From JAGOBX01 sp017999075 [NCBI: Candidatus Babelota bacterium] (GTDB taxonomy: Bacteria > JAGOBX01): 15,162 bases of DNA. Location of the stretch: the NCBI GenBank assembly GCA_017999075.1, contig JAGOBX010000030.1, positions 1-15,162 of the forward strand, given 5' to 3'. This document shows positions 1-7,316 of this stretch, one piece after another. The notes below the pieces were generated by a model, which worked only from the letters and a program-made list of their open reading frames with translations, did not search any database and was not told where the DNA came from. The position numbers were made by a program, and so were the translations under genes. Each line of letters begins with the position of its first letter. Within the stretch, counting starts at the first letter, position 1.

Positions 1-46
1 CTACTATATCGATTCGATTTTTTAATTGCGTAACATTATTCTGCAT
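1..46 (-). CDS. Start of an unidentified gene, cut by the window edge
   Basis: An ATG at 46 reading leftward is preceded by AAGGAG (54-59, spacer 7 bases) and encodes MQNNVTQLKNRIDIV before the window ends. The start is convincing because of the ribosome site; the product is not known. A segment like KNRIDIV resembles the opening helix of DnaG-type or CHC2 zinc-finger primases, but 15 residues are too few to claim that. Its leader shares 15 identical bases with the leader of the short gene at 347. It is co-directional with the whole defence cluster. Confidence 0.6.
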   Translation of the reverse strand, partial: MQNNVTQLKNRIDIV

Positions 47-143
47 TTGTTTTCTCCTTTTTATTTTTTAAAAAAATTTTAAATTAACTTTTTAGTTTTA
101 ATTTATGCAAACAATAAATAATAAACTGTAATAAAAAAAGTTT

Positions 144-347
144 TTAGCGATGACGTTTTTTTTTTTTGAAAAAAAAATCCTTTTTCTTTTTAAAAATTAG
201 ATTTATTTGTTGGCGAATAAACGGCAACATGGTTTTGCCGACTCCCGGTTGATTTCCTGTGAGCGCTAATGGGCGTGCCCCGATAAAACTGTTTTTGAAT
301 AGCGTATCAATAAGATGTACTAATTCGTTTTCATTTTCTTTCGTCAT
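144..347 (-). CDS. Short P-loop-bearing ORF, probably a truncated gene
   Basis: The 67-codon frame has a good start: AAGGAG at 356-361, spacer 8 bases. Residues 1-20 (MTKENENELVHLIDTLFKN) look like an ordinary helical N-terminus. Residues ~28-40 contain GNQPGVGKT, which fits a Walker A motif, followed by a possible helix (MLPFIRQQINL). There is no Walker B, and the last third is an artefact-like run of Lys and Phe encoded by long A and T homopolymers (155-190). I read it as the 5' remnant of a P-loop NTPase gene lost by truncation or frameshift, or as a chance ORF running into a GC-richer element at 210-290. No function can be assigned. Confidence 0.4.
   Translation of the reverse strand: MTKENENELVHLIDTLFKNSFIGARPLALTGNQPGVGKTMLPFIRQQINLIFKKKKDFFFKKKKRHR
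210..286. other. GC-richer structured island inside AT-rich DNA
   Basis: About 75 bases of near-balanced composition sit between tracts that are almost pure A/T. It holds a hairpin (CGGCAA 222-227 with TTGCCG 235-240, 7-base loop), the palindrome AGCGCT (262-267) and the inverted repeat GGGCGTGCCC (271-280). These overlap the P-loop coding stretch of the short ORF. It could be a small dispersed repeat or a structured RNA element that entered the gene; this is inference from composition and palindromes only. Confidence 0.35.
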
Positions 348-382
348 TTTCTTTTCTCCTTTTTATAATATACTTTTTTAAT

Positions 383-398
383 AAAGCAAAATTGCTTT
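383..398. repeat. Perfect inverted repeat upstream of the short ORF
   Basis: AAAGCAA and TTGCTTT flank two bases, giving a 16-base palindrome 36 bases upstream of the ATG at 347. The position would suit an operator for that leftward gene, but no well-spaced promoter could be fixed next to it, so the role is unknown. Confidence 0.35.
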
Positions 399-440
399 GA
401 TAACAAAAATATATCACAAAATCGGAGTTTTGGAATCTAT

Positions 441-539
441 AGGAAGAATTAAGAAGACCATGCATAAAATTCGCCTAAACAGCGTAAAACACAGGGTTTT
501 AAAAGAAAATTAAGAAATTTTAAGAAGAATTAGGAAGAA
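441..539. repeat. Pair of near-identical purine-rich direct repeats in the 348-546 intergenic region
   Basis: The related segments AGGAAGAATTAAGAAGA (441-457) and TAAGAAGAATTAGGAAGAA (521-539) lie 80 bases apart, with further ATTAAGAA copies between them. The 199-base gap between the 619-residue gene and the short ORF otherwise holds only the palindrome at 383-398. No clear terminator for the 619-residue gene was found. Function unknown. Confidence 0.3.
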
Positions 540-546
540 AAAGGGA

Positions 547-2406
547 TTATTTTTTTTGAGTTACTTTAAGATTCATTTTTTTTGTATTTTTATCGTAGTA
601 ACGATTATAATAAAAAATATATTTATCATCTGTATTTTGAGCAAGCTGCCGCAATGGCTGAAAAGCTTTGTCAAGAAACCACGATAGCGCCTCGTTTTCG
701 TCGCCGGAACAGGGAGTAAAATCAGCTTTTGCTATGTTAAAGGCGGTGTTTGGCGTTTTTAATGCTATTTTGAGCAGTTGAAGTGTATATTTATGCGACA
801 CTATATTCTTAGAATCTGTGGTGATGTTGCGAATACACGAAGGGTATTTGTAATATATTTCCATTTCTGTTCCGCTTTTTTTTACAGCTAATGTTAATGG
901 TGTAATTATTCCTTTTCGTTTGTTTTTCTTAACTACCTGTGTTATTGGGGAGTGTTTAGAATTTATATTAATGGGAAGCAGGCTGGGTATTTTTTTTTCA
1001 GCAACAGCTTTATCTAATAAATCTTGTATATTTTTATTTATTATTGTTTTTATGTTGTCATAATCTGATTTTTTAAGATAAAAATATTCTTTTGTTTGTG
1101 TGAAAAAACAGTTAAATTTTTTTCGGAAATAATCGTTTTGGTTGGTTCCGTCATATGTTTCCCCCCACTCAACCTTAGGAATAAATGAATTATCTTCTTT
1201 TTCTATATATTGGGCAATTTGGGTTTCACCTTGATTTTTGTAATCCAAATCAGCAATTTGATTAAAAATATTATCCTTTAATTTTTGTTTTTGTTCGAGA
1301 AAAAATTGAATATGTTTCGCGTATTTTTTATCTTTGTATAGGAATATGAAATTGTTTATATATATTTCTATAAATTCAAAGATAAGATTTTGACTATATC
1401 GTTCAAAATTGACATCATTATCAACGATATCCGGGTTGTTAGAATCTGAATGTTCATAGGGTAAATCAAAATTTCTTGCAACTGACTCGAGTAAAATACG
1501 AACGAAAATATTGGTGTTTGCATATGATTTTATTTGAGATTTTGCATTTAAAGAAATATATGCGGGCTCATAAACATTTTTATAAAAAAAATAATTTGGA
1601 TTGATTGGCAGCCCATATTGTTTATATTTATCCACAAAATATTTAAAATAGGCAGCTTCCTTGGTATTTAAAATTGCCTCCAAATTAAATATTTCAAAAA
1701 TTTCGTTTGCAATCATTTGAGGTAAGCTTAACTTGCCATTCAAAAATAAGCCGATTTCGCCTGCGCATATATGTAGTTCGGTGTTTAATTCATTCCAGTA
1801 ATGCAGATACATTCTATTAAAAATATATCTGTATAAATATTGAATATCCGCCTTTTTTATGATTTGTTCGCATTCAATTATTTTTTTTATCGTGTTTTCT
1901 ATTTTTTTTATTCTTTCAGTGTCTAATTTTAAAAAATTGCAATATTCCGCGCTGCCTTTTTTAGGACCTTTATAATTCATACATTCATAATCTGTTTCAA
2001 AAGCCGTGATAATTATCGTGTCACATTTGAAAAAAGATTCGTTAAATATTTTTAATATGTTTGTTTTTAGAATTTCGAGTTCTTTTATAGAATCCTTACA
2101 GATGTAGGATGAAGAATAATGTAAAATTATTTTTTTTTCTTTATATGTAAACCTATATGAATTCAAAAAATTTCGTTCGTTGAATTTTTCAATCATTACT
2201 TTATAGTTTTCTAATTCATTATTAATCACATATGTATTAATATTCTCTTCTCTTGGCGGAATTGGTTCTTCAAAAAAATTATCACATTTAAAATAATCTT
2301 CAAAAAGAAATAATTTGGAAAAATCTTTCGATAAAACGCAGGCAAAAGAACTTTTTTCACTACACCGTTTTAGTATTTTTTCGCTATCTATTATTTCGAT
2401 GCTCAT
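547..2406 (-). CDS. Hypothetical protein, 619 residues
   Basis: I do not recognise the family. The start is supported by AGGAG at 2417-2421 (spacer 10 bases). The protein is rich in Lys, Ile, Asn, Tyr and Phe with no signal peptide, no convincing membrane segment and no nucleotide-binding motif that I can see. Residues ~160-190 (LDTERIKKIENTIKKIIECEQIIKK) are likely coiled coil. Residues ~215-330 look like a compact helical domain, and there is a basic KKNKRKG patch around residue 500. The C-terminal ~120 residues are mixed alpha/beta with several aromatic residues near the end (YIFYYNRYY). It lies 91 bases downstream of res on the same strand, beyond a weak terminator candidate, so it may be a separately expressed cargo gene of the same defence island. 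A defence role is guessed from location only. Confidence 0.8.
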   Translation of the reverse strand: MSIEIIDSEKILKRCSEKSSFACVLSKDFSKLFLFEDYFKCDNFFEEPIPPREENINTYVINNELENYKVMIEKFNERNFLNSYRFTYKEKKIILHYSSSYICKDSIKELEILKTNILKIFNESFFKCDTIIITAFETDYECMNYKGPKKGSAEYCNFLKLDTERIKKIENTIKKIIECEQIIKKADIQYLYRYIFNRMYLHYWNELNTELHICAGEIGLFLNGKLSLPQMIANEIFEIFNLEAILNTKEAAYFKYFVDKYKQYGLPINPNYFFYKNVYEPAYISLNAKSQIKSYANTNIFVRILLESVARNFDLPYEHSDSNNPDIVDNDVNFERYSQNLIFEFIEIYINNFIFLYKDKKYAKHIQFFLEQKQKLKDNIFNQIADLDYKNQGETQIAQYIEKEDNSFIPKVEWGETYDGTNQNDYFRKKFNCFFTQTKEYFYLKKSDYDNIKTIINKNIQDLLDKAVAEKKIPSLLPININSKHSPITQVVKKNKRKGIITPLTLAVKKSGTEMEIYYKYPSCIRNITTDSKNIVSHKYTLQLLKIALKTPNTAFNIAKADFTPCSGDENEALSWFLDKAFQPLRQLAQNTDDKYIFYYNRYYDKNTKKMNLKVTQKK

Positions 2407-2469
2407 TTAATTTAAACTCCTATAAATCTTTTTATACTAATTCGCACAACAAATTTTTAATATTACTCT

Positions 2470-2490
2470 AAAAAAAAAAGATTTCAATCT
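2470..2490 (-). terminator. Weak intrinsic terminator candidate after res
   Basis: Reading leftward just past the res stop, AGAT-TGAA-ATCT forms a 4-bp stem with a tetraloop and is followed by ten T residues. The stem is short, so termination would be inefficient; partial read-through into the 619-residue gene is plausible. Confidence 0.35.
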
Positions 2491-2497
2491 GATTTTA

Positions 2498-5400
2498 CTA
2501 TATCATTATTTTATCTCTCAACGACTGATATGAATCAATGACATCATATTTAATATCCTTATGCCCTAAAGCTTCAAAGTGTTTTTTAGCATAACTTATT
2601 TTCTTCTGTTCAATTTCTTTTAGTTGAAGACTTTCCATACTTCCTTTTGTTTCTGCAATAAAATAGACATATTTAAAATTGTTAGTGTCAAAAACTATTG
2701 CCCAGTCCGGCGAATAATTTCCAACCGGCGTCGGAATTTGAAAACCATTTTGCCCGCGAGGGAGTTTTGCATAAACAAGTACTTCTTCACATTCGAGGTC
2801 ATTTGCAAATTTACGCTCTATTTCAGAATCGGTTTTTACATAGCTGTGGACATTTTTTTTAACTTCCAGTATGTTTTTTGCCAAAGAACCTTTAAAGTTG
2901 TTTATGGTGAATATACTGTCGTCATAAGTTTTATCTGTTTTTGAATAGACGATATTATTAATTAGAGTTGCTGCTTTTTCACTGTTGATGAGGTTAACAA
3001 CCCCATGTATAAAACTCTCTGGATTAACTTTAAAATTATGAAAAACATCTTCACTTAAATTTTGTAAAATATTGACTATTGACCGTCTGGTAAGATTCGT
3101 CTCTTTGGCGATTTCTCCCACTAAATCATATTTCAAAGCGCCAAGTAGTGAATCTGCTTTTTCAGTAATATTCTTTTGTTTTTTCATACTTTCGCCGGAT
3201 TTCAGACTTGATTCATCTATTTTGTCCTGTTGTTCCCCGAAAGTAATATTTATCAGAATCTTTTTTACCTTTAAATTCTTGTTTATTGATTCTGTACTTT
3301 TTTTGATTAGTTCTTCACTATCAAAATCCACTTCATAAACAGTTTTAATTTTTATTTTTTTCCATAAATCCTGAAACTCTTTTTTAGCAAAATTATCGTT
3401 TGGCTTTAATATAATTTCATTTATATTATTTATATTTTCATTTTCTGAAGCTTTGAAATTTGCCGTTGTGTATATTTTTTGCATAAGCTCAGCGACACAA
3501 GTTTCAAACCCTTGTAATTTTTTCGGCGCTTCATATTTTTTATCTTCAATATCCTTTATAAGAGTCTCAGTTATTTGATAGTTATCGTTCACATAACCCT
3601 TGGTTTTTAAATCAAAAATAAAGTCCATTGAAGATTTGTTATCAAAAATAAACTTTTCGCCTTTATCATTTTTTAATACAAGATTATTCAATACATCAAT
3701 TGTAAGTTTAACAGGTCTTTCAGAAAGAGATTCAACAATTTCATTTTGCAATTCTTTTGCAAATGAATCATAAGATTCACTGGCAACAACAGTTAATTTA
3801 TTCACATCAAAAAACTCGCCTTCAAGCAGTGATGAATCCATTCGTTCTCCTTTGGAGTTAACGCAAATTCTAAGACCTCGACCGATTTCCTGTCTTCGAC
3901 TTATATCTGATTGACTGTGTTTAAGTGTGCAAATCTGAAAAACATTAGGATTATCCCAGCCCTCGCGCAGAGCAGAATGTGAGAATATAAAGCGCGTAGG
4001 TTCGCTAAAACTTAATAGTTTTTCTTTGTTCTTCATTATAAGATCGTATGCGTTTTCGTCATCGCTTCCGTTTTGATCTTTTTTTTCTTTAGAATTAACA
4101 AAATTGCCTTTTTTATCAATGGAAAAATAACCCTTATGAATATCGTCAACAGAAAATGTATTAAGATACTCATTGTATTCAGTTTCAAATAAACTTTGTT
4201 GGCTTATCGCAAGTTTGTATTCTTCTTCGAACACCTTGGCATAATCCCCTTTTTGCTGATTATTGTTATTATCATATATTCTATATTTAGCAACTTCATC
4301 AATAAAAAACAATGACAATACCTTAATGCCTTTCGGAAACATAATCCGCTCTTTTTCAATATGAGATTTTATTGTCTCCCTTATCTGAATCCGCCGCACA
4401 TGTTCTTCATCAACATCGCCCGTTGTTTGTCCGACTGATAATTCAACGCCGTTTGTAAACGATACTGTATTGGTTAAGCCGTTAATCTCTTTTACAATAA
4501 AACCTTTATATTGTTGCAGCTCATTTGAGAAAACAAACAAATCATCTTTTTCTTTAATTTGCCTGATTTTTTTACTTATTCCGTTAATTTGTTTAACTTC
4601 CAATTCTATATATGCCACAGGATATTGTGTTGTACTAATCTGAATTCTATCAAGAAACAAAAAACTATTTGTTCCGCTGTTACCAACGACTTCTATACCC
4701 TTCACGCTAATTTTTTTTACTAATTTTTGATTATACGCATCTATCGCATCAAGCCGGTAAATTTTATTAAAATCTTCTTTGTGGGTTGCAGAATACAGCA
4801 AAGTAAATAATTGATTAAATTCTTTTTTAATAAAAATAGTTTCTGCTGCCTTTGAAACTTTTTTACAATTAAATATTTTTCCCTTTTCTATGCCAAATCT
4901 TTGCGGTTCGTCAATTATTAAAATTGGTCTTGCCCGTTTAATAATATCTATTGGTCTTTCACTTTGCAGTGTGTCGAGTTTTTGATAAATTTTTCTGGAT
5001 TCACGACTTGTTGTGGCGAATGCCTGATAATTCATTATTATTACTTCGATGTTTGAAGTGTCTGCAAAACTTTTTATATTAATAAGGTTGGATTTATTAT
5101 TGGTATTATAAATTGAAAATCGAATTTTTTTACCGTAAATTTCCTGAAAATGTTCAGCGGTAATTTCAAGGGATTTATGCGCGCCTTCGCGGATAGCTAC
5201 TGATGGTACCATTATTATAAACTTGTTCCAGCCGTAGTGTTTATTCAACTCATACATAGTCCTGGTATAAACATAAGTTTTGCCGGTTCCGGTTTCCATT
5301 TCAATAGTAAAATTCATTCCGGACAATTGCGCTATTGTTTTTAATCCTTGCTCGCTTTGTAATGTCTGAACATTTTTTAAAATATCGCTTTCATCAAGTT

Positions 5401-5578
5401 CTATTTTTTTGTTTGAGAATATTTCAGCAATTTTAATTTCTGTTCCAAATATTCCGCGGTCAATATTTTCTCTGCCGACAATCTCTTTTCTTAATCCTTT
5501 ACTTTGACCTTCAAAGCATCGAATTACAGCCATTGCTGCATCGGTTTGATACTGTTGTTGTTTGAATATAAGTTTCAT
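2498..5578 (-). CDS. res: Type III restriction enzyme, Res helicase-endonuclease subunit
   Basis: The 1026-residue protein is the restriction subunit of a type III restriction-modification system, which uses ATP to communicate along DNA and cleaves when it meets unmodified sites in complex with Mod. Visible helicase motifs in order are METGTGKT (motif I, 94-101), DEPQ (motif II, 223-226), SAT (motif III, 263-265), REGWDNPNVFQIC (motif V region, 538-550) and RRQEIGRGLRI (motif VI, 561-571). The C-terminal nuclease of the PD-(D/E)xK type is visible as PDW at 957 and ETK at 976-978. Length is normal for the family and all key residues are present, so the protein itself looks intact. Its ATG overlaps the rhuM stop as ATGA, with AGGAA just upstream, so translation was probably coupled to rhuM. 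The IS in rhuM may now reduce its expression. Confidence 0.93.
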   Translation of the reverse strand: MKLIFKQQQYQTDAAMAVIRCFEGQSKGLRKEIVGRENIDRGIFGTEIKIAEIFSNKKIELDESDILKNVQTLQSEQGLKTIAQLSGMNFTIEMETGTGKTYVYTRTMYELNKHYGWNKFIIMVPSVAIREGAHKSLEITAEHFQEIYGKKIRFSIYNTNNKSNLINIKSFADTSNIEVIIMNYQAFATTSRESRKIYQKLDTLQSERPIDIIKRARPILIIDEPQRFGIEKGKIFNCKKVSKAAETIFIKKEFNQLFTLLYSATHKEDFNKIYRLDAIDAYNQKLVKKISVKGIEVVGNSGTNSFLFLDRIQISTTQYPVAYIELEVKQINGISKKIRQIKEKDDLFVFSNELQQYKGFIVKEINGLTNTVSFTNGVELSVGQTTGDVDEEHVRRIQIRETIKSHIEKERIMFPKGIKVLSLFFIDEVAKYRIYDNNNNQQKGDYAKVFEEEYKLAISQQSLFETEYNEYLNTFSVDDIHKGYFSIDKKGNFVNSKEKKDQNGSDDENAYDLIMKNKEKLLSFSEPTRFIFSHSALREGWDNPNVFQICTLKHSQSDISRRQEIGRGLRICVNSKGERMDSSLLEGEFFDVNKLTVVASESYDSFAKELQNEIVESLSERPVKLTIDVLNNLVLKNDKGEKFIFDNKSSMDFIFDLKTKGYVNDNYQITETLIKDIEDKKYEAPKKLQGFETCVAELMQKIYTTANFKASENENINNINEIILKPNDNFAKKEFQDLWKKIKIKTVYEVDFDSEELIKKSTESINKNLKVKKILINITFGEQQDKIDESSLKSGESMKKQKNITEKADSLLGALKYDLVGEIAKETNLTRRSIVNILQNLSEDVFHNFKVNPESFIHGVVNLINSEKAATLINNIVYSKTDKTYDDSIFTINNFKGSLAKNILEVKKNVHSYVKTDSEIERKFANDLECEEVLVYAKLPRGQNGFQIPTPVGNYSPDWAIVFDTNNFKYVYFIAETKGSMESLQLKEIEQKKISYAKKHFEALGHKDIKYDVIDSYQSLRDKIMI

Positions 5579-6024
5579 ATATTCCTGCCTTTTTTACCTG
5601 TCAGTTTTTTAATTTCTTTATCAAAATCAGACTCAAGTTTTTGGATTTTATTAAATTTTTCGTATTCGGCAAATGCTTTTTGTTCTGCGTCTTTATGAGC
5701 AATTTTACCTTTTCCCTCAAGAATCTTGTATTCGTTGAATTCTAAAAACTTGTTGACCGATTCTGCCAGTATTTCCATAGTTAAGATTGTCCTGTTTTCA
5801 ATTAATCGTTCAATGTAGTCAAAATAACCCGATACTGTTCTTTCGAGTTTCTTAATATCATCTTCATTAAGATAGTTTTTCGCAATAATTGTATCAGATT
5901 TCAGAATTCTGCCGACCGGCGAATTTTTCCATGTCATCATACCCATAAATGGTTTTGTGTTATCTGCTTTGCAATAAATTATTTCGGCGGCTGTTTGTCC
6001 GGTAATCGCATAGTGGAATTTATT
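5575..6024 (-). pseudogene. RhuM-family protein, C-terminal part cut off by the IS
   Basis: From 6024 the reading frame begins with NKFHYAITGQTAAEII and continues through MGMMTWKN to a stop at 5575, 149 codons in all. This matches the second half of RhuM-family proteins (NKxHxAITGxTAAE is characteristic, from memory). An internal ATG at 5946 opens a 123-codon frame, but it lacks a good ribosome site and begins mid-domain, so it is probably not a real start. The stop overlaps the res ATG (ATGA). Without the IS it joins the upstream half in frame to make 358 residues. Confidence 0.85.
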
Positions 6025-6035
6025 ATCAATCCGCC

Positions 6036-6075
6036 AGGTTTAAAACCTTCGCCTTTCAGGCGAAAAGCTTTAAGC
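6036..6075 (+). repeat. Left-end hairpins of the IS
   Basis: Three consecutive stem-loops: AGGTTT-A-AAACCT (6036-6048), TTCGCC-TTTCA-GGCGAA (6048-6064) and GCTT-T-AAGC (6067-6075). Imperfect subterminal palindromes of this kind are what single-strand TnpA transposases bind in IS200/IS605 elements. Confidence 0.6.
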
Positions 6076-6083
6076 GATAAAAA

Positions 6084-6111
6084 TTGACAAGGAACCAAAA
6101 ACAAGTAAAAT
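6084..6111 (+). promoter_or_regulatory. Probable tnpA promoter
   Basis: TTGACA (6084-6089) and TAAAAT (6106-6111) are separated by 16 bases, an almost consensus sigma-70 promoter inside the IS left end. The predicted start of transcription near 6118 lies downstream of the TTG at 6084, which argues against that codon as the tnpA start and for an ATG at 6126 or 6132 with a very short leader. Confidence 0.6.
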
Positions 6112-6125
6112 TTTCGACGGTGGTG

Positions 6126-6563
6126 ATGAAAATGGAATATCGTCGAGATAGTCATTCAAAATATGATATAAAATATCATTTCATATGGGTTACAAAATAT
6201 AGGTATAAAGTATTGAAAGGCAGTATAGCATTGCGATTGAGAGAATTGTTAAGACAAGGATGCGAAGCACGAAATTTAGTAATAGTAAGAGGAAATGTGA
6301 CAAGCGATCATGTTCATATGTTAATATCGTGTCCACCAAGTATAGCGCCTGCAAAGATAGTTCAATATTTGAAAGGACGTTCATCCAAATTAATACAAGA
6401 TGAATTTCCAGATTTGAAAAAAAGATACTGGGGACAACATTTGTGGGCTCGCGGATATTTTTGTGGAACGGTTGGAAATGTGACTGAAGAAATGATAAAA
6501 AAATATGTTGAAAATCAATGCGAAGAAGATGAAGGCGATAATGTTTTTAAAGTGACAGAATAA
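6126..6563 (+). CDS. tnpA: IS200-family transposase TnpA (Y1, HUH)
   Basis: This ~145-residue protein is a single-tyrosine HUH transposase that moves single-stranded DNA circles. Visible signatures are the N-terminal SHSKYDIKYHFIWVTKYR, the metal-binding HVH in SDHVHML (62-64 counting from the 6126 ATG), WARGYFCGTVGNV, and the catalytic tyrosine in IKKYVENQ (about residue 127). All essential residues are present and the length matches the family, so the enzyme looks functional. The frame extends upstream to a TTG at 6084, but the promoter there overlaps that codon. ATGs at 6126 and 6132 both fit; GGTGG shortly upstream is a modest ribosome site that favours 6132. It is transcribed against the surrounding operon. 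Confidence 0.93.
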   Translation: MKMEYRRDSHSKYDIKYHFIWVTKYRYKVLKGSIALRLRELLRQGCEARNLVIVRGNVTSDHVHMLISCPPSIAPAKIVQYLKGRSSKLIQDEFPDLKKRYWGQHLWARGYFCGTVGNVTEEMIKKYVENQCEEDEGDNVFKVTE

Positions 6564-6566
6564 TAA

Positions 6567-6648
6567 CGAGTTTCAGTCGAAAGCTTAAGTTGGCTTTAGC
6601 CAGTGGTCTTTTCAGTTGGCTTTAGCCAAAAGTATCGACTTTCAGTCG
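6567..6648 (+). repeat. Hairpin cluster between tnpA and the right IS end
   Basis: After the tnpA stop come CGAGTTTCAGTCG (6567-6579, one mismatch in the stem), TTGGC-TTTA-GCCA (6590-6602), TTGGC-TTTA-GCCAA (6616-6629) and CGACT-TTC-AGTCG (6636-6648). The two TTGGC units are direct repeats of each other, and the outer two are also copies. The hairpins could serve as transposase-binding structures or as a 3' transcript terminus. Confidence 0.55.
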
Positions 6649-6679
6649 AAAAAATAACCCGCCTACTTTAAGTAGGCGG
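6649..6679 (-). terminator. Intrinsic-terminator-like hairpin facing the defence operon
   Basis: Reading leftward, a 10-bp stem with one central base (CCGCCTACTT/AAGTAGGCGG, 6659-6679) is followed by GTTATTTTTT (6658-6649). This is a strong rho-independent terminator shape in the direction of the operon, placed immediately after the truncated rhuM. On the plus strand the same stem has no T-run. The stop codon of the truncated rhuM frame (6670-6668) lies in the hairpin loop, so terminating ribosomes might weaken folding. Confidence 0.6.
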
Positions 6680-7315
6680 TTGTTGAGTCTGCACCATAGC
6701 ATAAAAGGTTTTGGTAATATCAGACAGTGGATCATAATCAATACTGCATTCGGCAAAAATATCGGTTATCTGCTGGTAAATACGCCGCTCGCTGGCGCGA
6801 ATAGAACGAACTCGTTCCAACATCTCCCGGAAATAGTCTTGCCCGAAAAACCTTCCGTTTTTAAGACGCTCATCATCCATTGCAAAACCTTTTATAATAT
6901 ATTCCCGGAGTATTTGTGTTGCCCAAATGCGAAATTGTGTTGCCTGCCGCGAATTTACACGGTAACCAACAGAGATAATGGCATCTAAATTATAATATTT
7001 AACCGCCTGTATCTGGTTTTTCCCTTCTATAGCGCCGTGTAAAGTGGTATGTTCTAAAATGGAACTAACCACTTTTTCATCCAATTCACCGCATTCAAAA
7101 ATATTTTTAAGATGTTTTGTAATTGCCGGTCGTTGCACGCCGAAAAGTTTTGCCATTCTTTCCTGATTTAGCCAAACTGTTTCGTTGTGAACAAATATTT
7201 CTACTTTTACATCTCCATTGGGCGCTGTATATAATAAAAACTCCGTTAATGCATCCTTGCTGGATAAAAAATTAATATTTTTTTTTTCTGATTTTTCCTG
7301 TTTTTCGCGACCCAT
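6668..7315 (-). pseudogene. RhuM-family protein, N-terminal part truncated by the IS
   Basis: The frame starts one base after the mod stop (TAA-T-ATG) and encodes 209 native residues ending FYAMVQ, then six residues read from the IS (TQQPPT) and a stop. Residues ~47-70 (VWLNQERMAKLFGVQRPAITKHLK) form a likely helix-turn-helix, followed by the family-typical IQAVKYYNLDAIISVGYRVNS and FRIWATQILREYIIKGF blocks. RhuM proteins are named from Salmonella pathogenicity island 3 and often sit inside restriction operons; their role is not established. Together with 6024-5575 the intact gene would encode 358 residues. The fragment keeps the putative DNA-binding half and may still be made. Upstream AAAGG in mod could serve as its ribosome site. 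Confidence 0.87.
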
Positions 7316-7316
7316 A

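Larger units (their letters stand above)
6025..6688 (+). mobile_element. IS200-type insertion sequence (single tnpA) within rhuM
   Basis: Boundaries are inferred by reconstructing the host gene: joining base 6024 to 6689 gives GTG CAG AAT AAA in frame across rhuM (MVQ-NKFHY). The element is then ~664 bp, uncertain by one base because of a shared T, with no target duplication, as expected of IS200/IS605 HUH transposons. It carries only tnpA, reading opposite to the operon; there is no tnpB. Both ends bear subterminal hairpins: AGGTTT/AAACCT (6036-6048) and TTCGCC/GGCGAA (6048-6064) on the left, CCGCCTACTT/AAGTAGGCGG (6659-6679) on the right. The left flank reads TTTATT and the right flank CTGCAC; the target specificity is not known to me. 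Confidence 0.88.

Noticed and set aside
2624-3338. Plus-strand ORFs within res
   Set aside because: They are antisense shadows of a gene with continuous family motifs; no ribosome sites or recognisable products.
5575-5946. Independent 123-residue protein
   Set aside because: It begins inside the conserved RhuM domain; the frame continues upstream to the IS junction, so it is the cut-off 3' half of rhuM.
6084-6125. TTG start extending TnpA by 14 residues
   Set aside because: The TTG is part of the TTGACA promoter box and the extra residues are not typical of IS200 transposases.
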